This document shows, piece after piece, positions 18,479 to 26,599 of a DNA stretch of 64,000 bases. The first letter of the stretch is position 1, and each line of letters opens with the position of its first letter. A program made the position numbers and the translations under genes. The stretch spans positions 2,108,001-2,172,000 of the forward strand of contig OY969109.1 in NCBI GenBank assembly GCA_963698015.1. The letters run 5' to 3'. The notes beneath the pieces were generated by a model. That model searched no databases. It saw nothing but the letters and a program-made list of their open reading frames with translations, and was not told the origin of the DNA. The DNA is from VAXT01 sp963698015. Lineage in GTDB: Bacteria > Actinomycetota > Thermoleophilia > Gaiellales > Gaiellaceae.

Positions 18479-19296
18479 GTCGCGCTGCGGCGGCGGTCGA
18501 GCTCGCTGTTCAGCTCGGCGCCGAAGAGCACGGCCCACGCGCTGTAGTTCAGCCAGAGCAGCAGGACGATGCCGCCCGCGAGTGATCCGTACGTTCTCGT
18601 GAACGAGCTCGAGAACGACGTGTAGAGGGCGAACAGCCCGGAGAGCGCGAGCCACATCAGGCTGCCTACCAGTGAGCCCGTGCTGATCCAGCGCCAACGC
18701 TCGTCCTGGTTCGGAGCGAGGTAGTAGATGAGCGCGAAGAGCAGCAGCACGACCGTGAATGCGATCGGCCAGCGCGCGAGGTTCCAGAACCACGTGAACG
18801 CGTCGCTGAAGTTGGCCCGCGCCGCGATCGCGTCGCCGACCTTCCCGCCGAGGACGATCAGGAGCAGGTCTCCGGCGAGGACGGTTGCGGAGGCGAGCAC
18901 CAGCACGAGGGAGATCAGCCGCACCTTCCAGAGCGGGCGTGTCTCCTCCATGTCATATGCGCGGTTCACGGCCTTGACGACCGAGCTCATCGCTCCGCTC
19001 CCTGCCCAGAGCGCTCCGAAGATGCCGAGTGCGACGAGGACGACCGAGGCGTTACCAGTGTCGCGCTCGAGCTGATGGATGATGCTCGTCACGGACTTCG
19101 GCGCGATCGGGTCGAGAAAGTCCAGGAGTGCGCCGTAGGCTCCGATCAGGTCGAGAAACGCGATCAGAGCGATCATCGCCGGGAAGAACGCCAGCAGAGA
19201 GCTGTATGCGACCTGGTGCGAGAGGCCCATGCAGTCGTCGGCCAGGAACTCCTTGCCGCTCGACTTGAAGACCGCGAGCCAGTCACGGAGGCTCAT
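18475..19296 (-). CDS. YihY/BrkB-family membrane protein
   Basis: A 273-residue integral membrane protein with about six hydrophobic helices. The start DWLAVFKSSGKEFLADDCMG and YSSLLAFFPAMIALIAFLDL are typical of the family, as are GALWAGSGAMSSVVKAVNRA and the last helix GGIVLLLWLNYSAWAVLFGA. Its molecular role is not established; the family is no longer thought to be RNase BN. It is the last gene of a five-gene minus-strand operon. Its TAG shares CTAG with the stop of the convergent cupredoxin gene. Confidence 0.88.
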   Translation of the reverse strand: MSLRDWLAVFKSSGKEFLADDCMGLSHQVAYSSLLAFFPAMIALIAFLDLIGAYGALLDFLDPIAPKSVTSIIHQLERDTGNASVVLVALGIFGALWAGSGAMSSVVKAVNRAYDMEETRPLWKVRLISLVLVLASATVLAGDLLLIVLGGKVGDAIAARANFSDAFTWFWNLARWPIAFTVVLLLFALIYYLAPNQDERWRWISTGSLVGSLMWLALSGLFALYTSFSSSFTRTYGSLAGGIVLLLWLNYSAWAVLFGAELNSELDRRRSAT

Positions 19297-19316
19297 TCGC
19301 TCCGCGCGGGTTGCCG

Positions 19317-19553
19317 TCAGCGGCGGCGGCCGATCAGCCGCATCGTCGCGCCGATCCCGCCGGCGATGACGAACCCGGCCGCGAGCGCTCCGGCGGTGAT
19401 CACGGGCAGCTTCGCCCGAACCTTCGCTCCGATGTCCGTCGCCTCGCGGATCTCGTCCCGGAGGTGGTCGACGGCGCCGGCGAGCTGCGCGCGCTCGGTC
19501 TCGATCTCGTGCCGGACCTGGTCGGGCGTCCGGTGGTTCGTGCTAGTCGCCAT
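19317..19553 (-). CDS. DUF3618-type small membrane protein
   Basis: A 78-residue protein: Glu/Arg-rich amphipathic N-half (TPDQVRHEIETERAQLAGAV) and one transmembrane helix (ITAGALAAGFVIAGGIGATM) with a basic C-terminus. The DUF3618 signature R-x-E-I-E-x-T-R is approximated. It overlaps the upstream holin-X-like gene by 11 bases. Probably an envelope-stress or membrane-shaping accessory protein; function unknown. Confidence 0.75.
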   Translation of the reverse strand: MATSTNHRTPDQVRHEIETERAQLAGAVDHLRDEIREATDIGAKVRAKLPVITAGALAAGFVIAGGIGATMRLIGRRR

Positions 19554-19944
19554 CGGATTTGAACGCCTCCGTCGTGAGCTTGGCCTCGAGGATCGCCTGC
19601 TCCGGGATGGGCGGCGTTCCCTTCTTGATCCGGTTGACCGCGATCAGGCCGAGGATCGCGCCGACGAGGAACAGGCCGCAGGTGACGATCAGGATCGCGA
19701 GCCACGTCGACATCGCCGTGGCCAGCCCGGCGGCGATCGTCGCGAACAGGAAGCCCAGGCCGTAGAAGGCGAAGACGGCCGCGGCGACGGCGAGGCCGAT
19801 GCCCACGCCCAGGTTCGTGACCTTCTTTTTGATCTCGAGCTGGGCCAGCTCGAGCTCGAGCCGGAAGAGCGAGCTCGCGTGCTCGGCGACCTGGCGGGCA
19901 ACCGTCCCCAGGCCCGAGTTCTTCTCAGTCTCCTGCGTCTGCAT
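19543..19944 (-). CDS. Actinobacterial holin-X / DUF1469-like membrane protein
   Basis: A 133-residue protein. The N-terminal amphipathic helix (LFRLELELAQLEIKKKVTNL) is followed by two transmembrane helices (about 50-73 and 80-103) and a short cytoplasmic tail. Pairing with DUF3618 and DUF4235 genes is common in actinobacteria and argues for an envelope role, not phage lysis. It overlaps both neighbours (20 and 11 bases). Confidence 0.75.
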   Translation of the reverse strand: MQTQETEKNSGLGTVARQVAEHASSLFRLELELAQLEIKKKVTNLGVGIGLAVAAAVFAFYGLGFLFATIAAGLATAMSTWLAILIVTCGLFLVGAILGLIAVNRIKKGTPPIPEQAILEAKLTTEAFKSDGD

Positions 19945-20269
19945 CGTTGCTCCAGTCGATCATCTTCGCGACGGCGATCCCCAATGCCAAGGCGATGCCG
20001 ATGATGAGGAACGGGCTCGGGCCCCGGCCCTTGCCGGGGCGCTTCCCGGTCGGGCTGACGCTTCCGTGACCGGGCTTCTGGTCGGTCGGCGCCATTCCCT
20101 TCGCGCGCGCCTTGATCAGGCTCGGCTTGAGCTTGCGCAGGAACTCGGCGTCGTCGGCCAGCGGCTGCGCGATCTTGGCGGCGACCCCGCCTTCGGCAGC
20201 GGCCTTGTCGGCCATCTCCTGGAGTTGGTCCGCGGCCCTGTCCACGACCTGATCGGCTTTGGTCGTCAT
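19925..20269 (-). CDS. Single-pass membrane protein of the envelope operon
   Basis: A 114-residue protein: a charged, helical cytoplasmic part (MTTKADQVVDRAADQLQEMA), a Lys/Gly/Pro-rich linker and one C-terminal membrane helix (SPFLIIGIALALGIAVAKMI). No family was recognised. ATG 20269 overlaps the stop of the preceding gene by four bases (ATGA). Translation is thus coupled along the operon. Confidence 0.65.
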   Translation of the reverse strand: MTTKADQVVDRAADQLQEMADKAAAEGGVAAKIAQPLADDAEFLRKLKPSLIKARAKGMAPTDQKPGHGSVSPTGKRPGKGRGPSPFLIIGIALALGIAVAKMIDWSNDADAGD

Positions 20270-20397
20270 TTCTTCTTCGCCGGGGGCTCCTCGCCGGTCG
20301 CGACGCGCCAGATCGCCGAGGCGGTCTTGCGGGCCGCCAGCGTTGCAGCGGCGGCGAGCGAAGCGTAGAGACCGGTCCACAGCAGCTTGCGAAGCAT
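20266..20397 (-). CDS. DUF4235-like small membrane protein
   Basis: A 43-residue protein: MLRKLLWTGLYASLAAAATL, then ARKTASAIWRVATGEEPP. It has one hydrophobic helix and a basic tail, as in DUF4235, though shorter than usual. ATG 20397 is the first gene of the five-gene minus-strand operon. It is divergent from argR, with about 65 bases between starts. Confidence 0.6.
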   Translation of the reverse strand: MLRKLLWTGLYASLAAAATLAARKTASAIWRVATGEEPPAKKK

Positions 20398-20444
20398 CAA
20401 TCGAAGCGTACCGTGAAGCGGGCATCGCCAAACGACTGAACGCC

Positions 20445-20456
20445 GCATATTTATGC
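20445..20456. promoter_or_regulatory. Palindrome at the argR start (possible ARG box)
   Basis: GCATATTTATGC is a perfect inverted repeat (5-base arms, TT centre) lying 9 bases before ATG 20465 and covering the alternative ATG 20453. TGCAT/ATGCA half-sites resemble actinobacterial ARG boxes, so autoregulation by ArgR is plausible. Confidence 0.4.
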
Positions 20457-20464
20457 TTTCTCGT

Positions 20465-20941
20465 ATGCAAAGGGAGCCGCGCCCGCTCGAGAAAGAGGAG
20501 CGTCAGAGGCTGATTACGAGCATCGTCACGCGCAGGCGGGTCGGAACGCAGCACGAGCTCCTCGACGCTCTCGCCCGTGCCGGCTGCCGCGTGACGCAGG
20601 CGACGGTCTCCCGCGACATCCACGAGCTCGGCCTCGACAAGACGCACGACGTGCTCGGCCGGCCGCGCTACGTGGCGCCGCAGGCGGTACGGAGCGCCGA
20701 TCCCCGAGACGCGCTCGCAGGCGTCCTCTCGCAGTTCGGCCGCCGCGTGGAGGCCGCTCAGAACATCGTCGTAGTCCAGTCCGAGCTCGGCTCCGCGCCG
20801 GCCGTGGCGCGCGCTCTCGACCGGCTCGAGCACCCGCGCATCGTGGGCACGATCGCCGGCGACGACACGTGCGTCGCGATCGCGCGCAGCAACCGGGACG
20901 CCGTTGCGCTCGCCCGGGAGCTCGACGAATTACTCGGCTGA
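20465..20941 (+). CDS. argR: Arginine repressor ArgR
   Basis: A 158-residue hexameric, arginine-dependent repressor of arginine biosynthesis genes. The winged-helix N domain has TQHELLDALARAGCRVTQAT and VSRDIHELGLDKTH. The C domain has the arginine-binding/oligomerisation segment IVGTIAGDDTCVAIARS. ATG 20465 is preferred over ATG 20453 because a palindrome spans the latter. No arg biosynthesis genes are in the window. A terminator follows immediately. Confidence 0.92.
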   Translation: MQREPRPLEKEERQRLITSIVTRRRVGTQHELLDALARAGCRVTQATVSRDIHELGLDKTHDVLGRPRYVAPQAVRSADPRDALAGVLSQFGRRVEAAQNIVVVQSELGSAPAVARALDRLEHPRIVGTIAGDDTCVAIARSNRDAVALARELDELLG

Positions 20942-20947
20942 GGCGTC

Positions 20948-20968
20948 TCACCCGATGGGGTGATTTTT
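20948..20968 (+). terminator. Rho-independent terminator of argR
   Basis: A 6-bp stem TCACCC/GGGTGA with a GATG loop (20948-20963) is followed directly by TTTTT (20964-20968), 7 bases after the argR stop. Confidence 0.75.
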
Positions 20969-21118
20969 CGACCGGCTGCCGTCCGGATCATCGCGTTTCG
21001 AGCAGAAAACCGGCCCGAACCGGCTCGATTCTCCTCTTTTCTTCCGTGTCAACATTTGAAGTGCAACGCCGATTACGTCGTCAGGTTCTCGATGCCGCCA
21101 ACGTCAGGGAGTGGGTCG

Positions 21119-23542
21119 ATGCTGCGTTTGCTGATCTGCGACGACGCGCCCGACGCACGGGAGGGTCTTCGCGTGAGCCTCGCGGCGCAGCCGGGGATCG
21201 AGGTCGTGGCCGAGGCCGAGAACGGCGAGGAGGCGATCTCGCTCGCCGTCGCGCACCGCCCGGACGTCGTCTTGATGGACGTGCAGATGCCCGTCCTCGA
21301 CGGGGTGGCCGCGACGAGGCGGATCCGCGAGGTGCTGCCGAAGGCGCGCGTCGTCGCCTACGCCGGTTCGGACGACGCCGGCGACGTGATGGCGATGATG
21401 GAGGCGGGCGCCGACGCGTACTGCCTGAAGGGCGCGCCGCTCTGGGAGCTGGAGCGCGCCATTGGCGGGGCCAGCGACCCGCTCGTCCGGCTCGCGCATG
21501 CGATCGCGCGCTCCGTCAACGGCGGCGGTACCGCCGAGCTCGTCGCGCGCGAGCTCGCGGAGCTGACCGGCGCGGCGTTCGCGGCGACGTATCTCGCCTC
21601 GGCCGACACCTCGCTCTCGCTCGCGGCTCTCTCCGGGCCCGGCGCGCCCGAGTCCCTGCACTCGGCGCCGGGAGTCGTCCAGCGCGCGTTCTCGGAGCTG
21701 GCCCTCGCGCAGGCCGACACGCACGAGCTGGGGGAGCTCTACCGGCTCGGCGCTGCCTGTGGCGAGGCGATTGCCGCCCCGCTCGTCGTCGACGGGCAGG
21801 TCCTGGGCGCGCTCCTCGTCGCCCTGCCCGCAAGCGTGCAGGCCAGCGGCGATCCCGAGCTCGTGTCCGCGGTCGCCGATCTCGCGTCCGCCGCGCTGGC
21901 GAACGAGCGCAGAATCGCGATGACGCACGCGGAGGCGCGGCGGGACGCGCTGACCGGGCTCGCGAACAAGCGCGCCTTCGACGAGCTCCTCGGCGGGATC
22001 GCCGAGCGCCGGCCGACCGACGGCCCCGTCTCGCTCGTGCTCTTCGACCTCGACGGTTTCAAGCGCGCGAACGACGAGCACGGGCACGTGGCCGGCGACG
22101 AGATCCTCCGCGAGGTGGGGCGCGTCTTCCTGCGCGTCGTCCGCTCGGAGGACGAGATCTTCCGCGTCGGCGGTGACGAGTTTGCGCTCGTGGTCGAGGG
22201 GCCGTCGAGCCTTGCCGCCGAGGTGGCCGACCGTCTCCGGATGGCCGTCGGGCAGCAGCGGCGCGGGCGTCGGCTGCCGACCGTCTCGGCGGGAATTGCG
22301 ACGATTCCCGACCACGCCGGCTCGGCCGTCGACCTGCAGCGGAAGGCGGACATCGCGCTCTACGCGGCGAAGCTGGCGGGCAAGAACCGCGTGCAGATCT
22401 TCAACGGCGAGCGCGAGGAGCACGGGGCGCCGGCCCCTCTCCGGCTCGTGGACGATCCTGCGAAGAGCCAGCGCGGGCTTCGGCTGCTCGTCGTGGACGA
22501 CGATCCCGGGTTGCGGATCCTGCTCCGCACGACGTTCGAGGTCGTCGACATCGAGGTCGAGGAGGCCGACTCGGCCGACCTCGCGCGGGAGCGGATCGCC
22601 GAGCGCCCTCCGGATGTCGTCGTGCTCGACGTGAACATGCCGGGCACGGATGGCCTGACGTTCTGCCGCCAGCTGAAGGCCGACCCGCCCACGGCGCACA
22701 TCGGCGTCGTGCTGCTGACCGGGTCCGAGGGCGGGACCGAGCTGGCGGCGCAGACGAGCGGCGCCGACGCGTTCCTGCGCAAGCCGTTCAGCCCGCTCGA
22801 GCTGCTGAACGCCGTCGAGCGGGTCGCGGGCGGTCTCTACGAGGGGCCGTACCGGTCGGCGGCGGCTCCGCCGGAGGAGCAGCTGATCCTGTACGCGCAG
22901 GATCTGCGACGGCTGCTCGAGGTCGAGCGCGGGCAGCGTTCGCTGATCCAGCGCGCCTACCGCGAGACGGTGAGCGCGCTGACCGGGGCGCTCGAGTCGA
23001 AGGACACGGGCACCGGGGCGCACTCCCAGCGCGTGCAGAAGTATGCGGTCGAGCTCGCGCGGGGGCTGGAGCCGTCGCTGCTCGACGACCAGAGCGTCGA
23101 GTACGGGTTCCTGCTCCACGACATCGGGAAGATCGGGATCCCGGACAAGATTCTCCAGAAGGCGGGCTCGCTGTCGCCGTCCGAGCGGCGGTTGCTCGAG
23201 ACGCACACCGTGCTCGGGGAGCAGCTGATGAGCGGGGTCGCGCTGCTCCAGGGGCAGGGGCTGCAGGTCGTTCGGCACCACCACGAGCGCTGGGACGGCG
23301 CGGGGTATCCGGACGGGGTCGGCGAGACGGAGATTCCGCTCGGCGCGCGCGTGTTCGCGGTCGCGGACGCGTTGGACGCGATGACGAGCGACCGCCCGTA
23401 CCGGCGCGCGGGCACGTGGGCGCACGCGGCGGCCGAGATCATCGGCGAGAGCGGGCATCAGTTCGACCCGCAGGTGGTCGAGGTCTTCCGGGAGCGAAGC
23501 CAGCGCCTGCGGCGAATCCACTACGAGCTGGCCGCCACGTAG
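21119..23542 (+). CDS. REC-GAF-GGDEF-REC-HD-GYP cyclic-di-GMP protein
   Basis: An 807-residue cytoplasmic signalling protein with both cyclic-di-GMP synthase and hydrolase modules. REC1 (1-120; phospho-Asp in VVLMDVQMPVLDG), GAF (about 130-265), GGDEF (about 270-440; intact FRVGGDEFALVVEG), REC2 (about 455-570; VVVLDVNMPGTDG, then LRKPFSP), then HD-GYP (about 600-800; HSQRVQKYAVEL, HDIGKIGIPDKILQ, HHHERWDGAGYPDG). All catalytic signatures are present. ATG 21119 follows GGGAG and starts exactly at REC1 (LRLLICDDAPDAREGL). No partner histidine kinase is adjacent. Net enzyme output cannot be told from sequence. Confidence 0.92.
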   Translation: MLRLLICDDAPDAREGLRVSLAAQPGIEVVAEAENGEEAISLAVAHRPDVVLMDVQMPVLDGVAATRRIREVLPKARVVAYAGSDDAGDVMAMMEAGADAYCLKGAPLWELERAIGGASDPLVRLAHAIARSVNGGGTAELVARELAELTGAAFAATYLASADTSLSLAALSGPGAPESLHSAPGVVQRAFSELALAQADTHELGELYRLGAACGEAIAAPLVVDGQVLGALLVALPASVQASGDPELVSAVADLASAALANERRIAMTHAEARRDALTGLANKRAFDELLGGIAERRPTDGPVSLVLFDLDGFKRANDEHGHVAGDEILREVGRVFLRVVRSEDEIFRVGGDEFALVVEGPSSLAAEVADRLRMAVGQQRRGRRLPTVSAGIATIPDHAGSAVDLQRKADIALYAAKLAGKNRVQIFNGEREEHGAPAPLRLVDDPAKSQRGLRLLVVDDDPGLRILLRTTFEVVDIEVEEADSADLARERIAERPPDVVVLDVNMPGTDGLTFCRQLKADPPTAHIGVVLLTGSEGGTELAAQTSGADAFLRKPFSPLELLNAVERVAGGLYEGPYRSAAAPPEEQLILYAQDLRRLLEVERGQRSLIQRAYRETVSALTGALESKDTGTGAHSQRVQKYAVELARGLEPSLLDDQSVEYGFLLHDIGKIGIPDKILQKAGSLSPSERRLLETHTVLGEQLMSGVALLQGQGLQVVRHHHERWDGAGYPDGVGETEIPLGARVFAVADALDAMTSDRPYRRAGTWAHAAAEIIGESGHQFDPQVVEVFRERSQRLRRIHYELAAT

Positions 23543-23552
23543 CCCAACGGAC

Positions 23553-23727
23553 CTGTCCCAGTGCCAGGCACACGGCCATGTCCGGTGCCTGGCACCGGAC
23601 ACGGCCACACGAGACGTGGGTGGCGCACCGGCTTCGGCTTTCTTCCATCGCTGGTCATGTCCGTCTCGGACACGGCGGGTGCCTGGCACCGGACATGTCC
23701 CCGTGCCTGGCACTTGGACATGTCCCG
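23553..23727. repeat. GGTGCC-T-GGCACC palindrome cluster
   Basis: A perfect 21-base palindrome lies at 23580-23600 (GTCCGGTGCC, T, mirror arm). The core recurs at 23678-23690 (perfect) and at 23703-23713 (five-base arms). A degenerate copy (GTGCCAGGCAC) lies at about 23561. ATGTCC/GGACAT flanks surround several copies. The gap between the c-di-GMP gene and the sulfite-oxidase gene holds little else. Confidence 0.75.
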
Positions 23728-23770
23728 TCCGAGTTGCCCGCCTGCCTCTGAGGGCGTACCGTTTTTCGGC

Positions 23771-24850
23771 GTGCCGGTCGAATCGGAGAAGCAGTCCACG
23801 GTCGACGACTTCACGGCCGTCGAGCTCGCGCTCGCCACCCGCAACCACGGGTTCCCGCTCGAGTCGCTCCGCTACGACCTGACGCCGATCGGGCTCCACT
23901 ACCTCCTGATCCACTTCGACATCCCGCTCGTCGACCCCGCCGCCTGGCGGCTCGAGATCGGAGGCGAGGTCAACCGCCGACTGTCGCTTTCGCTCGACGA
24001 GCTCACGGAGCGGCCGAGAGCCACCGTCGCCTGCACCCTCGAGTGCGCCGGCAACGGCCGCGCCCGCCTCGCGCCGCGCCCCCTCAGCCAGCCGTGGCTC
24101 GAAGAGGCGATCGGCAACGCCGAGTGGACGGGCACGCCGCTCGCGCCGCTGCTCGAAGAGGCCGGGATCGGAGACGACGCCGTCGAGATCCTCTTCACGG
24201 GCCTCGACCGTGGCGTCCAGGGCGAGGTCGAGCACGCGTACGAGCGCAGCCTCCCGGTCGACGAGGCGCTCCGCCCGGAGATGCTCCTCGCCTACGAGAT
24301 CAACGGCCAGCCGCTGCCACCGCAGCACGGCTTCCCGCTGCGCCTGATCGTCCCGGGCTGGTACGGCATGACGCACGTCAAGTGGCTCGAGCGGATCACG
24401 GCGATCACCGAGCCGTTCGAGGGCTACCAGCAGGCCAAGCAGTACCGCACGAAGCGAACCGAGGACGACCCCGGCGAGCCGGTGACGAGGATCCACCCGC
24501 GCTCGCTCCTCGTCCCGCCGGGCATCCCGAACTTCCCGGAGCGACGCCGGTTCCTCGAGGCCGGCCCGTGCCTGCTCGAGGGCCGAGCCTGGTCGGGCTG
24601 GGCGCCGATCACGCGCGTCGAGGTCAGCGTCGACGGCGGCGAGACCTGGCACGACGCAGAGCTCGGCGAGTCGACCGGCGACTACGGCTGGCGACGCTGG
24701 TCGTTCCAGTGGGACGCCGAGCCCGGCGAGCACGAGCTCTGCTCACGGGCGACCGACGGCGCGGGCAACACCCAGCCCGACGAGCCCGAGTGGAACACGG
24801 GCGGCTACGTGAACAACGCGGTGCAGCGCGTGCCCGTCACCGTGCAGTGA
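23771..24850 (+). CDS. Sulfite-oxidase-family molybdopterin enzyme
   Basis: A 359-residue Mo-cofactor oxidoreductase. The Moco domain contains TLECAGNGRARLAPRPLSQP, whose Cys should ligate Mo, then GTPLAPLLEEAG, YEINGQPLPPQHGFPLRLIV and PGWYGMTHVKWLERI. The Mo-co dimerisation domain follows (APITRVEVSVDGGETWHDAE, then GYVNNAVQRVPV). There is no signal peptide and no heme domain, so the protein appears cytoplasmic as called. GTG 23771 is the only start near the conserved N-terminus. The natural substrate (sulfite or another) is not certain. Confidence 0.88.
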   Translation: MPVESEKQSTVDDFTAVELALATRNHGFPLESLRYDLTPIGLHYLLIHFDIPLVDPAAWRLEIGGEVNRRLSLSLDELTERPRATVACTLECAGNGRARLAPRPLSQPWLEEAIGNAEWTGTPLAPLLEEAGIGDDAVEILFTGLDRGVQGEVEHAYERSLPVDEALRPEMLLAYEINGQPLPPQHGFPLRLIVPGWYGMTHVKWLERITAITEPFEGYQQAKQYRTKRTEDDPGEPVTRIHPRSLLVPPGIPNFPERRRFLEAGPCLLEGRAWSGWAPITRVEVSVDGGETWHDAELGESTGDYGWRRWSFQWDAEPGEHELCSRATDGAGNTQPDEPEWNTGGYVNNAVQRVPVTVQ

Positions 24851-24868
24851 GCTGAACGACGGGATCGC

Positions 24869-25510
24869 TCATACCGAGCGCCCTTCGACGTACCAGACCG
24901 GCCCCTGCGTCGCGACGGGGTGCGTGTCGGAGAGCACGCGCAGGATGTCGAGCTGGCCGCGGAGCTCCTCCGCGTCGACCCGCTCGAGGCAGCGCCGGGT
25001 CATCGCCGCCGACGCCCCGTAGCCGAAGCTGCTCGCGACCCTGAACCGGAACCCGGGCGCCTCGCCGTAGCGCGCCGGGTTGACAGGCGCCATCAGCAGC
25101 GCCGCGCGCTCCAGCCAGTCGCTCGACTCGAGCTCCACCTCGACGTAGAGGTCGCTCCAGTCGGCCGGCAGTCCGGCGACGGCCGTATCCCACGCAGCGA
25201 CGAGCTTCGGTCGGACGATCTGCTCGGCCGCCGCGGCCTCGTCCGTGCCGACCATCTCGAGCTCGCCCCGGATTCCCTCGGCGTCGATGCGCTCGAGGAG
25301 CCTGCGGATGATCTCCGGCGAGTGCCCTTCGCCGCGACGGGCCGCGTAGAACCGGATCACGTTCCCGCGCCGTCCGGGGTTCGTGGGCCCGAGCAACGCG
25401 GCTACCCGCTCGGACTGGCCCTCGTCCGCAACCGTCAAGCGCAGGTGAGCAGTGCCCCAGCGCTCGGGAAGGCTCTGCTGAAGCTCGTCCCAGTCGGCGG
25501 CGAGACTCAT
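24869..25510 (-). CDS. Internally duplicated protein of unknown function
   Basis: A 213-residue soluble protein built from two related halves (about 1-100 and 110-205). Each has a W-D-x-L/V start (DWDELQQSLPERWGTAHLRL; AWDTAVAGLPADWSDLYVEV), an LxxP-N-P turn (ALLGPTNPGRRGN; LLMAPVNPARYGE), a beta strand (VIRFYAARRGEG; GFRFRVASSFGYG) and a helix (IIRRLLERIDAEGIRGELEM; MTRRCLERVDAEELRGQLDI). No catalytic motif was recognised. ATG 25510 is divergent from the E1alpha gene, with 25 bases between starts, so a shared promoter region is likely. Confidence 0.6.
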   Translation of the reverse strand: MSLAADWDELQQSLPERWGTAHLRLTVADEGQSERVAALLGPTNPGRRGNVIRFYAARRGEGHSPEIIRRLLERIDAEGIRGELEMVGTDEAAAAEQIVRPKLVAAWDTAVAGLPADWSDLYVEVELESSDWLERAALLMAPVNPARYGEAPGFRFRVASSFGYGASAAMTRRCLERVDAEELRGQLDILRVLSDTHPVATQGPVWYVEGRSV

Positions 25511-25535
25511 TCGCCCGAGCGTACACTGCAAACCC

Positions 25536-26507
25536 GTGGCGAAGGTCGAGAAGAAGGGGGCGGTCTCGGAGGACCTGCTGCGCGAGTTCTTCCGGGAAAT
25601 GCTGCTCATCCGCCGGTTCGAGGAGAAGGTGGAGGAGCGCTTCCGCGCGGGCGACCTGCCCGGGTTCCTGCACGTTGCGATCGGCCAGGAGGCGTGCGCG
25701 GTCGGCGTCTGCCGCGCGCTCGAGGAGGGCGACGTGATCGCGTCCACGCACCGCGCCCACGGGCACACGCTGGCCAAGGGAACGCACCCGAACGAGGTCA
25801 TGGCCGAGCTGTACGGGAAGCTCGAGGGCACGTCGCACGGCTACGGCGGCTCGATGCACCTGTACGACGTCGAGCGCGGGAACCTCGGCGCGAACGCGGT
25901 CGTCGGCGGCGGACTGCCCGCGACCGTGGGCGCTGCGCTTGCGTTCAAGATGCGCGACGAGCCGCGCGTTGCGGTCGCCTTCTTCGGCGACGGCGCGACG
26001 AACATCGGGACGTTCCACGAGTCTTTGAACCTCGCCCAGCTCTGGCAGGTGCCGGCAGTCTTCGTGTGCGAGAACAACCACTGGGCCGAGTCGACGCCGG
26101 CGCGCCAGCAGCTGCCGATCGACGACCTGACGAAGCGCGCCGCCGCGTACGGCATGGAGGCGATGCGCGTCGACGGCCAGGACGTGGAGGAGGTCTACCA
26201 GGCGGCGCACGCGGCGCTCGACCACGCGCGCGAGGGGCGCGGTCCCGTCTTCCTGCTCCTCGAGACGTACCGCCTCACGGGTCACTACATCGGCGACCCC
26301 CAGGTCTACCGGCCGAAGGGCGAGCTGGAGGAGCTGCGCGAGACGCAGGATCCGATCACGAAGCTGCGCGAGAAGCTCGGCCTCTCCGACGAGGAGTTCG
26401 AGGAGGCCGACCGCGAGGCGCACGAGCTCGTCGAGGCGTCCGTCGAGTTCGCCAAGGCGGGCACCGACCCGAAACCCGAGGACGCGCTCAAGAACCTCTA
26501 TGCCTAG
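25536..26507 (+). CDS. pdhA: 2-oxoacid dehydrogenase E1 alpha subunit
   Basis: Thiamine-diphosphate subunit of a pyruvate/acetoin/branched-chain dehydrogenase complex, 323 residues. It shows FLHVAIGQEACAVGV, STHRAHGHTLAKGTHPNEVM and the ThDP motif FFGDGATNIGTFHESLNLAQ through VCENNHW. Phosphorylation-loop-like residues (YRLTGHYIGDP) are present. GTG 25536 has TACACT about 8 bases before it, so a leaderless transcript is possible. Followed by E1beta and E2. Which 2-oxoacid is used cannot be decided here; pyruvate or acetoin is most likely. Confidence 0.88.
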   Translation: MAKVEKKGAVSEDLLREFFREMLLIRRFEEKVEERFRAGDLPGFLHVAIGQEACAVGVCRALEEGDVIASTHRAHGHTLAKGTHPNEVMAELYGKLEGTSHGYGGSMHLYDVERGNLGANAVVGGGLPATVGAALAFKMRDEPRVAVAFFGDGATNIGTFHESLNLAQLWQVPAVFVCENNHWAESTPARQQLPIDDLTKRAAAYGMEAMRVDGQDVEEVYQAAHAALDHAREGRGPVFLLLETYRLTGHYIGDPQVYRPKGELEELRETQDPITKLREKLGLSDEEFEEADREAHELVEASVEFAKAGTDPKPEDALKNLYA

Positions 26508-26520
26508 GCCAACGCAGACC

Positions 26521-26580
26521 TGTCCTGGGACCTGGTCCCGAGCCATGGCCGAAGCGCCCCTGTCCTGGGACCAGGTCCCG
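26521..26580. repeat. Two GGGACC-W-GGTCCC palindromes between E1 alpha and E1 beta
   Basis: Cores lie at 26527-26539 (centre T) and 26567-26579 (centre A), each preceded by TGTCCT and spaced 40 bases apart. The same family occurs at 10.65-10.75 kb with the same 40-base spacing. It sits inside an operon. Confidence 0.8.
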
Positions 26581-26599
26581 GGGCATGGGTGGACGGGAC

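Noticed and set aside
21104..24733. Long minus-strand frame of over 1200 codons opposite the GGDEF and sulfite-oxidase genes
   Set aside because: Arg/Leu-rich mirror of well-supported genes; crosses palindromic intergenic DNA and has no motif.
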